The notes under the pieces were generated by a model. The model was not told where the DNA came from, did not search any database, and saw nothing but the letters and a program-made list of their open reading frames with translations. 64,000 nucleotides of DNA from Agapetus fuscipes (taxonomy: Eukaryota > Arthropoda > Insecta > Trichoptera > Glossosomatidae). Location of the stretch: NCBI GenBank assembly GCA_951799405.1, contig OX637350.1, positions 10,649,852 to 10,713,851 of the forward strand, given 5' to 3'. The translations under genes and the position numbers were made by a program. Below, piece after piece: positions 30,987 through 40,528 of this stretch. Position 1 is the first letter of the stretch; each line of letters opens with the position of its first letter.

Positions 30987-32841
30987 TCAATCTCGACAAA
31001 AATTACCCCTTATCGCAGTTTTAAGTGATTCAATTGAACTGGAAAATATATCAATATCGGGAAGAACTCTCTCTAAAGCATTGTAGGACCTCATCATTCG
31101 ATCAATAGGTCGAAAATGACCAACGTTGGAATTGTATTTCCTGATTCTAAACGTTTCACTATTTCTTAATCGTACATTTCCATGAAAATGCAAACTTTCA
31201 ATATCTGTTGTGTGCAAATCTCCACGTATGAGCTTACAAAGATATACAAGTTCAGCAATATTGCGCCTATCATACAACGTATCCATCTTAAAGTGACGAA
31301 GTCTCTCAGGGTAAGCTTTTCCCCTTCCTAAACCTGCTCTGTAAGAGAGTACCCTCGTGAAACACTTTTGAACACGTTCAATGTTATCTTTATGAACGGC
31401 ATAGTGGGGTGACCATATAAAGGACTGGTACTCGAGTATGCTACGGACTAATGAGTAATACAATGCTATCAGGCTACTTGGGTTTTTGAAGGGTTTCGTA
31501 ATTCTGAAGATGAAACCCAGAGTCCTATATGATTTCTGTGTAATGATTTCGTAATGTTTCCTAAACGTAAGTTCTGCATCGAGTGTTATGCCTAAGTCCT
31601 TGACCGCGGTGACCCTGTCAATGCACACGCTGTTGATTTTATAGTCATATTTTGTAACCTTTCTATTACGGGTGAACGTGATAGAATAACACTTACTTGT
31701 ATTCAACAGCATGTTGTTAGTAGAGCACCAAGCAGTCAAAGCACTCAAGTCAGTCTGCAATTTATGGCAGTCGCCCATGTCTTTTACCTGAATGAATAAT
31801 TTTAGGTCGTCAGCGTACATCAGATAACTGCAAGCGAGATTCGAGCCAAGATCATTCATAAATATTAAAAACAATAGGGGACCCAAGTGCGAACCCTGTG
31901 GCACACCAGAGGTGACCACCATTGGACCAGAGTCGTGTCCTCCTACAGAGACATACTGCACCCTGTCACTAAGATAAGAGCTGAACCAGTTTAGCAAACC
32001 ACGCCCAATGCCCATCCCATGCAATTTCCTCAGAAGAATACTGTGATCAACCCGGTCAAACGCCTTGCTGAGATCGGTATAGATAGCGTCCACCTGGACC
32101 CTGGAATCAAGACTTTCGCTCAGGTAGTTCACGAACTCCATCAGATTGGTATTCGTGGATTTTTTGGAGACGAAACCATGCTGGTTTTTGTCTAGCAGCG
32201 GACCGACGTGGTGATAGACGTACGCGTACACGACCTTCTCGAAAATTTTCGAGAAGACAGGCAATAGACTGATGGGCCTATAGTTTTTTACGTCCGCTCT
32301 GTTGCCGGATTTAAAAATAGGAACAATTCTCGAGACCTTCCACAAAACCGGAAAGACACCGCTGTCAAGCGATCGCTGAAAAATAGTAAACAAAGGATCA
32401 ATCAATTCGTCAGCGCATTCCTTTACAAATAAATTCGGTATATCGTCACTTCCAATGCCCTTGTTAATATCTAAACTATTGATAATTTTTAATATTTCGT
32501 ACTTACTTAGAGACAAGCGACAAAGAGAAAGGTGAGATACAAAAGAGGAGTTTTCTGAGTGTTCGTCAATTATAGAGGAGTCGACAAAGACAGAAGAAAA
32601 GAATTCTGCAAATAAATTGCTGACACCCTCACCACCATTAGCTGTGACTCCTTCGTAACTCACCTCCCGTGGTATGGAACTTGAGTGTTTGTGTGAGTTT
32701 ACATAACTCCAAAAGGGTTTAGCGGAGTGCTTGAGCGAGGCCTCGATGGAGGCTACATATGATTTGTGACAATTTTTAATTGACTTCTTCACCCTATTTC
32801 GCAAGACAGCAAAGGCCTTCTTATCCGTTTCGTTACCATAT
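30987..32841 (-). pseudogene. LINE ORF2, reverse transcriptase half
   Basis: This open frame (605 codons from its first ATG at 32804, and open further to the LTR at 32841) is the downstream part of ORF2. Counting from that ATG, RT motifs include YTDLSKAFDRVDH (242-254, first catalytic Asp), SGVPQGSHLGPLLFLIFMND (299-318) and YLMYADDLKLF (327-337, YADD). A thumb/C-terminal region to residue 605 follows, with LGITLDAELTFRKHYE. The RT copies LINE RNA at the nick made by the endonuclease. The first ~50 residues continue the endonuclease-RT linker. It is separated from its endonuclease half by the LTR element, so the joint protein cannot be made, although each half is open. Confidence 0.9.
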
Positions 32842-33296
32842 TGTTACGTTTTTCCTTTGGGTTCTTTTAATTAAAACACAAGTTTAACACAAGTTAGCCA
32901 TACAGTTTATTTACACAGACTTTCTTACAATAGATTTATTTTAACAGACTTATTCTAACAGATTTATTTTAACACACTTATTTATTTCGTACAGATTACA
33001 TTTATTTTACACCTTATTGGTCGCCCTGGCAACTAGATACTCCTCTGTGTGAGTGCTTCGAAGACTGACTCGCTTCAGCCCATTGTCGCCCTTCTTATAG
33101 CGGAACCTAGGGGCCATTCCAGCCTGCCCTAGAAACTTCCACTACCACAGTTGTATAGACGATTCTGGACATATTTATTTCATGAAGAGTCCATTTCCTA
33201 CCTACATACACACCTTACAATTACAATCGTCTGGGCCAGAACATTCTCTCAAAACACACGTACACCAATAAACATCTACCAGTGTATTTCGTTACA
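32842..33296 (-). repeat. LTR (3' LTR on the minus strand)
   Basis: 455 bp, TG...CA type. It contains a TATA-like TATAAG on the minus strand near 33095-33100 followed by an initiator-like TCAGTC. Several AATAAA signals and a three-fold ~17 bp sub-repeat (TCTGTTAAAATAAA-like) lie near 32925-32985. Confidence 0.92.
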
Positions 33297-33310
33297 TTAT
33301 CCCCCCCTTA
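33297..33310 (-). promoter_or_regulatory. Polypurine tract
   Basis: On the minus strand TAAGGGGGGGATAA lies directly against the 3' LTR. Such a tract primes plus-strand DNA synthesis in LTR elements. Confidence 0.8.
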
Positions 33311-33312
33311 GG

Positions 33313-33331
33313 CTGTTCCGCCCCGGAACAG
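33313..33331 (-). repeat. Hairpin next to the polypurine tract
   Basis: CTGTTCCG and CGGAACAG form a perfect 8 bp stem around a 3-base loop, between the ORF stop and the polypurine tract. It may be a conserved element of the parental retroelement 3' end. Confidence 0.7.
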
Positions 33332-33339
33332 TCTTTACT

Positions 33340-34998
33340 TTAAGAAGGTACGGGCAGTTTGACCCACAGTTGCATCCAGTGGTCAGGAAAAATGACGTTC
33401 CACGGAATTTTCCCCTTAGGGTTTTGCCCGTCATTGCTGGCTGGTGTGGGGGGGGGGTGCTTTCCTCTTGGCGGCCGGCATGGGCGCCTTTCCTTGGCTG
33501 GGGGCACCGCTTTGCGTCCCCGGGCGGCCACCGCTCCTCGGCCCCGCTTGCTCGCCGGCGTCAAAGGATCAGAATCCTTGGTCGTCGGAGCCGCTCTCCT
33601 GCTCGGAAGCGAAGTTCTCACTCTCGCTCTCGTCCTCTGACTCGCTGAGTTGCTTCCTGCCGCGCCATGCTTGGGTCGTCGCTTCTGCTTGCTCTGCTTG
33701 GCTGAGCCCCTGCGGGCGGGGGCGCGGCGCCTGCGGGAGGGAGCGCCCCCCTCCCCCACTGACGGGTCAAAGTCAGAGTCCGCCTCCTGTCCGGAGCCAC
33801 TCGGGTTGTACGAGCCATCTGAATCCCCTAATTCATCCCTGCTGACTTTGGGTCCCCGCACTTTGGTTTCCGGATCTCTTTCATACTCCTCGTTAGAGTA
33901 ACCTCTCTTGACAATAGCAGCAGCGGACCTTCTGGGCCTGCCTCCCGTGGCCTCGCCGCGGTCAGTCACCGGCCTCTCCTTCATCAGCCCCCTGGCGTGC
34001 GAGGAGACCTGCTTTGGCAGCAGCAGGAAGCCCATTACCCTGCTGACCAGCTCCGTGGGCGCGCCCCTCTTGTCCAAGCCCAGCTTCTCGCACAGCGTCC
34101 GCAGCTGCTTGGGCTCCAGCTTCTGCACCTCCTCCAGCTTGGCCTTGTGCTCAGGCGTGTCCTTCTCAAACTCGTAGCCCTTGAACTTCTTTTTGTTGCG
34201 CTTGATGAGGTTCGTGCGGCACAATTGATTGTACCGGAACTTGAGGTCCTCCATCTTGAACCTGGAGATGGCCACCTCCACGTCGGGGATGTGGTCGATG
34301 GGGATGCCCCGGCCCGCGGGCACGGGCACCGGCGGCTCCACGGCCTTCTTCTTCTTGGGAGCCTCCTCCACGGCCTCCTCCGCCTTCTTCTTGGGCGCGG
34401 GCTTCTTCTTCACACTGTTGGCCTTCTTGGCCTTGCCCTTCTTGTCCTTGGCGTCCTCCTCCTTGGCGTCCGTCTCCTCCTTCGCATCCTTGTCAGCCTT
34501 CACCTCGGCCGAGTCACTCTTGCCGTTTTCAGCCGACTTGACATCATCTTTGTCATCTTTGCTGTCAGCTGCGTCCTCAGCCTTGAGCTGGCCGTTGTTT
34601 TTGGCCTTCAGGTCTCCCTTCCCCAGTTTCTGAGACGACTCATCCTCAGTTGACATATCGGCCTTTTTGTCATCCTGATTATCACTTAATTTTACACTAT
34701 CAGTGTCCTCCGACATTTTTAAGGCTAGGTTTTTAGCCCTCTCCTCCTTCCAACCAGCTAGGTCTTCCCTCAAGCTCTTGAAGTTGGCAGCCATCTTTGT
34801 TTTAAACTCTTCCACGGCTCGCTCGCGGTCCCCTCCAGACGCCATGACAAAATATGCCGGGTCTTCGCCTGCCTGTTCCAAGGCCTCTATGAGGCGTGCT
34901 TGTAAGGCTGCCTTTCCTCCTGAGGTCTCCAGGTCCCTCTCCAGAAGCTCATTCTTAAGCTCATAGGCTTTGAGGTCCTTGATGTTCACCTTAGCCAT
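33340..34998 (-). CDS. SAP-domain/DEK-like protein captured in an LTR element
   Basis: 552 residues. Residues 5-42 form a SAP motif (IKDLKAYELKNELLERDLET, then SGGKAALQARLIEAL), followed by a short helix (EEFKTKMAANFKSLREDL) that looks gag-like. From Met95 (MSEDTDSVKL) the protein is DEK-like: an acidic/lysine-rich stretch (96-225), then a DEK core at 230-329 (RGIPIDHIPDVEVAISRFK, FKGYEFEKDTPEHKAKLEE, LCEKLGLDKRGAPTELVSRV). A Ser/Arg/acidic tail follows. DEK proteins bind structured DNA and chromatin. The C-terminal DEK-C domain is absent, and the last ~30 residues (GKIPWNVIFPDHWMQLWVKL) look element-derived. There are no introns, as expected for a cDNA copy. High GC contrasts with the flanks. 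Alternative: a host DEK retrogene flanked by LTRs by chance, which the PBS, PPT and target duplication make unlikely. Confidence 0.85.
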   Translation of the reverse strand: MAKVNIKDLKAYELKNELLERDLETSGGKAALQARLIEALEQAGEDPAYFVMASGGDRERAVEEFKTKMAANFKSLREDLAGWKEERAKNLALKMSEDTDSVKLSDNQDDKKADMSTEDESSQKLGKGDLKAKNNGQLKAEDAADSKDDKDDVKSAENGKSDSAEVKADKDAKEETDAKEEDAKDKKGKAKKANSVKKKPAPKKKAEEAVEEAPKKKKAVEPPVPVPAGRGIPIDHIPDVEVAISRFKMEDLKFRYNQLCRTNLIKRNKKKFKGYEFEKDTPEHKAKLEEVQKLEPKQLRTLCEKLGLDKRGAPTELVSRVMGFLLLPKQVSSHARGLMKERPVTDRGEATGGRPRRSAAAIVKRGYSNEEYERDPETKVRGPKVSRDELGDSDGSYNPSGSGQEADSDFDPSVGEGGAPSRRRRAPARRGSAKQSKQKRRPKHGAAGSNSASQRTRARVRTSLPSRRAAPTTKDSDPLTPASKRGRGAVAARGRKAVPPAKERRPCRPPRGKHPPPTPASNDGQNPKGKIPWNVIFPDHWMQLWVKLPVPS

Positions 34999-35350
34999 TT
35001 TTTATTTTAACAAAAATTTAAATTTACTTCAAAATAATTTACTTCAAAACAAATTATTTTACAAAAAAATATATTTTTAAATTTCAAATAATGATATTAG
35101 ATAATGATTATTTACTTTGCTTCGCCAGATCGGCTAATGAGTATTTACTAACACTATCACAATATTATTAACACGTTATTTATGTACACTTCAATCAAAT
35201 TTTTAGCGGGTAACCACACGATCGTTTTTAATTCAAGTTTAACCAGTTTTATTTAAAACTTTTTTTTTTTTATTCATCAGTTTTTATTATGTTGTCCACA
35301 TATATTTTTCAAAAGTCTCAAGCACAGTTTTTACTTGGTACTTGGTTTTA
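34999..35350 (-). other. Leader of the LTR element
   Basis: About 350 bp of A/T-rich sequence between the primer-binding-like site and the ATG, with no ORF. It could hold packaging signals. None can be identified by eye. Confidence 0.6.
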
Positions 35351-35368
35351 AACTTCACACCGACACCA
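35351..35368 (-). promoter_or_regulatory. Primer-binding-site-like sequence
   Basis: On the minus strand, one base after the 5' LTR, TGGTGTCGGTGTGAAGTT begins with TGG, which would pair with the CCA end of a tRNA. I cannot assign the tRNA. Confidence 0.65.
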
Positions 35369-35369
35369 T

Positions 35370-35824
35370 TGTTACGTTTTTCCTTTGGGTTCTTTTAATT
35401 AAAACACAAGTTTAACACAAGTTAGCCATACAGTTTATTTACACAGACTTTCTTACAATAGATTTATTTTAACAGACTTATTCTAACAGATTTATTTTAA
35501 CACACTTATTTATTTCGTACAGATTACATTTATTTTACACCTTATTGGTCGCCCTGGCAACTAGATACTCCTCTGTGTGAGTGCTTCGAAGACTGACTCG
35601 CTTCAGCCCATTGTCGCCCTTCTTATAGCGGAACCTAGGGGCCATTCCAGCCTGCCCTAGAAACTTCCACTACCACAGTTGTATAGACGATTCTGGACAT
35701 ATTTATTTCATGAAGAGTCCATTTCCTACCTACATACACACCTTACAATTACAATCGTCTGGGCCAGAACATTCTCTCAAAACACACGTACACCAATAAA
35801 CATCTACCAGTGTATTTCGTTACA
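35370..35824 (-). repeat. LTR (5' LTR on the minus strand)
   Basis: 455 bp. I found no difference from 32842-33296 in a side-by-side reading. It would supply the promoter for the DEK-like ORF. Confidence 0.92.
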
Positions 35825-36820
35825 ATATATTTTAAATCTTTTGTGAACTTTGTCTTTTTCCCTAATCATATGGATAAGGGAAGCGCTGTACCATGAAGGG
35901 TATTTGTGAGACTTAGGTCTCATTTTTGGGGTATGATGTTCAATTACTCGCCAAACTGAGTTGTAAAAAAGCTGCAGAGCATCGTTAACATCAAGATCTT
36001 CGAGGAACGACCAATCGATCTCGGAGAGTTCCATCTTACACGACGTAAAGTTGGTTTTGCGAAAATTATAACGAACACGCTCGGCATTGCAGCTCAGACC
36101 AATCGGGACAAGAGAAGGAGCAATACTCACGACCAATGGAGGGTGATAACCGTCCGCCCGCACCAATCCTACGGTCGAAGACACCTTCATTGGAGCATTG
36201 GAGAGAACAAGGTCTAATATACCAGAATTAATACTATTGTATACTGAATTGAACTGCTTGAAATCGGTCAGAGACAACATGTCCTCCAGAAGCTGAGCCT
36301 TCGCACCACTCTTAGAGGTAATATTCAGATAATCATCAGAGTAAGGTGACCAGACAATAGATGGTAAGTTATAATCTCCTAATATTATATTTGTGGTTCC
36401 TGGTGGAGAGTCAAGGCAAATCTCACTGCATTTATTTAGATGGTTGTGGAGCTGGTCGGTTTTAGCGTCTGGAGGGATATAGACAACACATATGTTAATG
36501 TCAGGGCGACCATCACTATTCCTTATTGTTAGCCATAGATCTTCCATCCCAGAGCGCCATTCACGCCTAGTTCTAACATTGAGATTCTTTTTGACCGCAA
36601 CCAGAACTCCGCCGCCCATTGATCTACTTGAAAAATCTGTATCTTCACGGTCCCGTCTAAAAACAATATATCTGTCATCGAATAATTCCTCGTTAGTTAT
36701 GTCTTTGTGTAGCCAGGTTTCAGTTAAGCAAATAATATCAAAATCTTCATTAAGAGTTTCTATATAAATTTCATTGGTTTTCGTTCTTAGTCCTCTGACG
36801 TTTTGATAAAAAATTGACAT
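35825..36820 (-). pseudogene. LINE ORF2, endonuclease half
   Basis: An APE-type endonuclease domain, open from ATG 36820 to the LTR. Recognisable residues are QNVRGL (6-11), the catalytic Glu in CLTETWL (Glu34), VYIPP (113-117), GDYNLP (148-153, with catalytic Asp and Asn), and ADGYHPPLVV (222-231), where the usual SDH triad is altered to D-x-x-H. After residue 332 the frame runs into LTR sequence and stops at 35804. The LTR element and one ATAT copy can be removed conceptually without breaking the reading frame into the RT half. ORF1 ends 63 bp upstream. Confidence 0.9.
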
Positions 36821-36883
36821 AATGAAAAAAAAAGTATGAAACAGATTTAATCTTGATTTCAGAAGACTGACCAGGATAGTGCA

Positions 36884-37825
36884 TTACAATTTGTCCAATG
36901 AGCCGTAATCCATCATTTCTATTATCGGGGATGCGTCGTTTTTCCTTGTTAATATTTTTCCGTTTTGTATCCACACATATCTTATTTGTTTTTCCTTAGC
37001 TAACATCCTGGTCCTTGCATGCAGTTGTTTGAAGTACGGTGATAGGTGTTCACCAATGTAGAAGGAGTCATTTGAATTAAAGCCAATCATTTTCAATTTC
37101 AATTTTTCTGTCTTGTTGCTCCTGTTAAATTGTTTAACTGATTGAAGGAAGTTGTCACGGTAACGGCCATTTGGGAGTTCGACAATAATGTTTCTTGGAC
37201 GATTTGTAGAGTTAGTTTGATGCTGGACTCTATGGCATGCTATGATATCATCCTTTTTGATAGGAAAACCTATTACATCGCCAGTTATTTTTAAAACTTC
37301 TAGTAAGTTTTCCCCCTTTCTTTCAGGTACCTGTTGGATTTCTATGTTCGCTCTTCTCTGCCTCTGTTCCATTAAGTTAATTCGGTGTTCCAAAGTCTTG
37401 TTTTTATCGATCAGATTCAGATTGTCAGCCCTGATTTTTTCCATTAGGCCTTCATTCCTTTTCAATACTTTGTTCATTCTGTCGTATTCATCGGATAGAA
37501 ATTGGATTGAGTTTTTGATTTCCTCAAATTGTGTGACTTTTTCTTTGATTGCCGTTAAATCCTTTGCTAGATCCATTTGAATAAACTGGGTGATTGGATC
37601 TAGTTTTTCCATAAGATATTTTTCTAATTTTGGCCACAAGTCGTCGTTTGCAGACGAATTTAGTTTGCAATCAGGGCATCTCCATTTGTTTTTGTTCATT
37701 TTCAGCATACTTTTAAAAGCTTTCTCGCCCATACCCACACAGAAGAAATGATATCCAACTAAACACCTGGCGCAGGTGATTGAGTCCTCCTCACACAGTG
37801 TGTCTTGGCATTTGATACAGTTCAT
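36884..37825 (-). CDS. LINE ORF1: PHD-type zinc finger, coiled coil, nucleic-acid-binding domain
   Basis: 313 residues. Residues 3-53 hold a Cys/His pattern fitting a PHD finger (CIKC, CARCLVGYHFFC, WRCPDC). Residues 60-160 are heptad-rich and probably form a coiled coil (EEIKNSIQFLSDEYDRMNKV). Residues 160-300 resemble the L1-type ORF1 RNA-binding and C-terminal region (RRANIEIQQVPERKGENLLE, RPRNIIVELPNGRYRDNFLQ). ORF1 proteins coat LINE RNA and form the RNP used in retrotransposition. PHD-bearing ORF1s are known in Jockey/CR1-type insect LINEs. The frame is intact. ORF2 starts 63 bp after its stop. Confidence 0.85.
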   Translation of the reverse strand: MNCIKCQDTLCEEDSITCARCLVGYHFFCVGMGEKAFKSMLKMNKNKWRCPDCKLNSSANDDLWPKLEKYLMEKLDPITQFIQMDLAKDLTAIKEKVTQFEEIKNSIQFLSDEYDRMNKVLKRNEGLMEKIRADNLNLIDKNKTLEHRINLMEQRQRRANIEIQQVPERKGENLLEVLKITGDVIGFPIKKDDIIACHRVQHQTNSTNRPRNIIVELPNGRYRDNFLQSVKQFNRSNKTEKLKLKMIGFNSNDSFYIGEHLSPYFKQLHARTRMLAKEKQIRYVWIQNGKILTRKNDASPIIEMMDYGSLDKL

Positions 37826-38222
37826 TATGATATTTACCGAATAGACGGATTTGACTGCAACACTAAGACTTGCTATGAGCGTGTGTCAACCCTGTTTCCG
37901 CTTGCTTTGTTTATACCTCGTCAGCGATTGTGAATTATTATGATTGGGTAATGTCTGCCCAATAAAAGGCGTATTGTATATTTTTTGCTAATATCGTCCT
38001 TATTGACGTGTGAGGTATTTGAGAAATATCAATGTTTTTTACAGAGTTTATGGGACACTCACCGCTGCTCTCGTGTTGCATTCAATATCACCTCCAGTTT
38101 TAGAATTAGCGTATCAGTTGCGTGTATTATTATTAATATTAGATAACTATATACAAAGATATTGTGATTTATTCAACGCAGCAAATTTAGACAACCAGCA
38201 AAAATAACTGTTTTTGTATAGA
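37826..38222 (-). other. LINE 5' untranslated region
   Basis: About 400 bp upstream of ORF1 to the RepA junction, with no ORF. It presumably carries an internal promoter. The presence of a full 5' region supports a full-length insertion. Confidence 0.65.
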
Positions 38223-39880
38223 TTAATGAACTAAACAAAATAATTTCCTTGACTAAAAGGTTAGTATGTGGCTGACCACCCATACTATAAGCAATGGTTC
38301 ACAATGCAAATTTTATCTCTGTTTGAGGAAAAGTCGGCAAGAGTTGCAGGGCTTATGTTCATTTGAGATTAGTTTTTTTTATTTTGCAAGTCCACATTGG
38401 GCATTTGTAAGCGTGAACTTGTACCTGTCTGCTTATGGGAATGCATTTTATATGAATCTCAAATGGTATGTATCTTTGCAACTTAGATTATAGAACTAAA
38501 CAAAATAATTTCCTTGACTTATAGGTTAGTATGTGGCTGACCACCCATACTGTAAGATTGTTTTACAATGAAAATTTTATCTCTGTTTGAGGAAAAGTCG
38601 GCAAGAGTTGCAGGGCTTATGTTCATTTAAGATTAGTTTTTTATTTTATAAGTCCACATGGGGCATTTGTAAGCGCGAACTTATACCTGTCTGCTTGTGG
38701 GAATGCATTTAATATGAATCTCAAATGGTATGTATCTTTGCAACTTAGATTAATGAACTAAACAAATTAATTTCCTTGACTAAAAGGTTAGTATGTGGCT
38801 GACCACCCATACTGTAAGCAATGGTTCACAATGCAAATTTTATCTCTGTTTGAGGAAAAGTCGGTTCATTTGAGATTAGTTTTTTTTATTTTGCAAGTCC
38901 ACATTGGGCATTTGTAAGCGTGAACTTGTACCTGTCTGCTTGTGGGAATGCATTTAATATGAATCTCAAATGGTATGTATCTTTGCAACTTAGATTAATG
39001 AACTAAACAAATTAATTTCCTTGACTAAAAGGTTAGTATGTGGCTGACCACCCATACTGTAAGCAATGGTTCACAATGCAAATTTTATCTCTGTTTGAGG
39101 AAAAGTCGGCAAGAGTTGCAGGGCTTATGTTCATTTGAGATTAGTTTTTTTTATTTTGCAAGTCCACATTGGGCATTTGTAAGCGTGAACTTGTACCTGT
39201 CTGCTTGTGGGAATGCATTTAATATGAATCTCAAATGGTATGTATCTTTGCAACTTAGATTATAGAACTAAACAAAATAATTTCCTTGACTAAAAGGTTA
39301 GTATGTGGCTGACCACCCATACTGTAAGCAATGGTTTACCATGCAAATTTTATCTCTGTTTGAGGAAAAGTCGGCAAAAGTTGCAGGGCTTATGTTCATT
39401 TGAGATTAGTTTTTTTATTTTGCAAGTCCACATTGGGCATTTGTAAGCGTGAACTTGTACCTGTCTGCGTGTGGGAATGCATTTAATATGAATCTTAAAT
39501 GGTATGTATCTTTGCAACTTAGATTATGTAAAGAAATACACAAAATAATTTTCTTGACTTATAGGTTGGTATGAGGCTGACCACCCATACTTTAAAAAAT
39601 GGTTTACTTTGCAAATTCACCTTTGTTTCAGGGAAGGTTGGCAAGAGTTGCAGGGCTTATGTTCATTTGGAATGGGCTGTTATGTTGTAAGTACACATGC
39701 AGCATATGTAAGCGGGAACTTATACATATCTGCTTGTGGGAATGCATTTAATATAAATCTTAAATGATATATATCTTTGCAGCTTAGATTAGATTAGATT
39801 AGAACTTATACATGTCTGCTCGTAAGAATGCATGTAATATGAATCTCAAATGTTATATATGTTTGCAACTTAGATTACAG
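38223..39880 (+). repeat. RepA tandem array, units 3-8 and a partial
   Basis: Head-to-tail units start near 38229, 38493, 38755, 39000, 39265 and 39529, with lengths of 264, 262, 245, 265 and about 264 bp. Each begins GAACTAAACAAAATAATTTC and ends CAACTTAGATTA. Units 3, 5, 6 and 7 are very similar. The unit at 38755 lacks CAAGAGTTGCAGGGCTTATG. The last full unit (39529) is more diverged and is followed by a partial end (39803-39880). With 29965-30446 this is an eight-unit array. Confidence 0.93.
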
Positions 39881-40271
39881 ATTGAAATCCATTTTTATTT
39901 GGCTTTTTTTTTATTTTTAATTTGCATGAAATAAAAGAAAATGTAAAAAAAACTTTTACGTTTTGCCGCTAGATGTCAATATTGTTCCATACATTTTTAG
40001 TATGAACAAACAGATTAATTCCTAAAAGTTTTCATACATTTGTAAACACACACGCGTAAGCTCGCCGCATTGCAGCATATATACAAAAATTAATTTGCTA
40101 TAGAGCATGAATGTGTTTCATCTGCTGTGATGGCATTGATTTTGAAAATCGAAACTCGACGACGAATGACGACGACGAAGGGTAATATAATAAAGGATTT
40201 TATTTATAATCTTAAAAGAGAGAAAAACACCAACGTTGAATTCAAAAGAGAGTGATAAACAGTTCGGTATA
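39881..40271. other. Unassigned
   Basis: AT-rich with no recognised feature. ACGACGAATGACGACGACGA near 40160 is a short imperfect repeat. Confidence 0.35.
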
Positions 40272-40528
40272 TCTAATCTAAATCTAAGCTGCAAGGATAT
40301 GTATCATTTGAGATTCATATCAAATGCATTCCCACAAGCGGACACACATAATTTCGCGCTCACACATGCCGCATGTAGACCTACAATATAAAAAACCCAA
40401 TTCTCTCACATAAGCCCTGCAACTCTTTTTTTTTACCTTCCCTGAAACAGGGGTGACATTGGCAAAGTGAACCATTTTTTACAGTATGGGTGGTCAGCCT
40501 CATACCAACCTATAAGTCAAAGAATACA
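40272..40528 (-). repeat. RepA copy, near complete
   Basis: It starts TCTAATCTAAATCTAAGCTG and ends CCTCATACCAACCTATAAGT. A T-run replaces the usual GCCGTCC before CTTCCCTGAAACAGGG. Confidence 0.85.

Larger units (their letters stand above)
32842..35824 (-). mobile_element. LTR retroelement carrying a DEK-like gene
   Basis: The element is bounded by two 455 bp direct repeats that look identical by eye, each starting TGTTACG and ending CGTTACA on the plus strand. ATAT flanks both sides (32838-32841 and 35825-35828). Reading on the minus strand: 5' LTR, a primer-binding-site-like sequence, a ~350 bp leader, one 552-codon ORF, a hairpin, a polypurine tract and the 3' LTR. There is no protease, reverse transcriptase, RNase H or integrase, so it must rely on another element for mobility. 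Terminal sequence and target size fit the Gypsy (Metaviridae) style. That class is an inference. Confidence 0.88.
30447..38222 (-). mobile_element. Full-length Jockey-like LINE, split by an LTR element
   Basis: On the minus strand this has a ~400 bp 5' region (38222-37826), ORF1, ORF2 and a ~540 bp 3' UTR ending in an AATAAATAAATAAAAT-type tail (seen as T-rich at 30447-30478). The array sequence TAGATTA flanks it on both sides (ending 30446 and about 38225), a 7 bp target duplication. The inserted LTR element accounts for 2983 bp plus one duplicated ATAT, leaving about 4.8 kb. Both ORFs otherwise appear open. Confidence 0.85.

Noticed and set aside
33359..34966. Long plus-strand open frames opposite the DEK-like ORF
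   Set aside because: They arise from the high GC and regular codon pattern of the real minus-strand gene. Their products are low-complexity and have no domain.
32842..35824. Endogenous retrovirus with an envelope gene
   Set aside because: No envelope, RT or integrase sequence is present between the LTRs. The only long ORF is DEK-like.
36492..36767. Plus-strand frame within the LINE endonuclease
   Set aside because: Shadow of ORF2. No domain.
29965..39880. CRISPR-like repeat/spacer array
   Set aside because: Units are about 262 bp, repetitive throughout with no unique spacers, and the DNA is eukaryotic.
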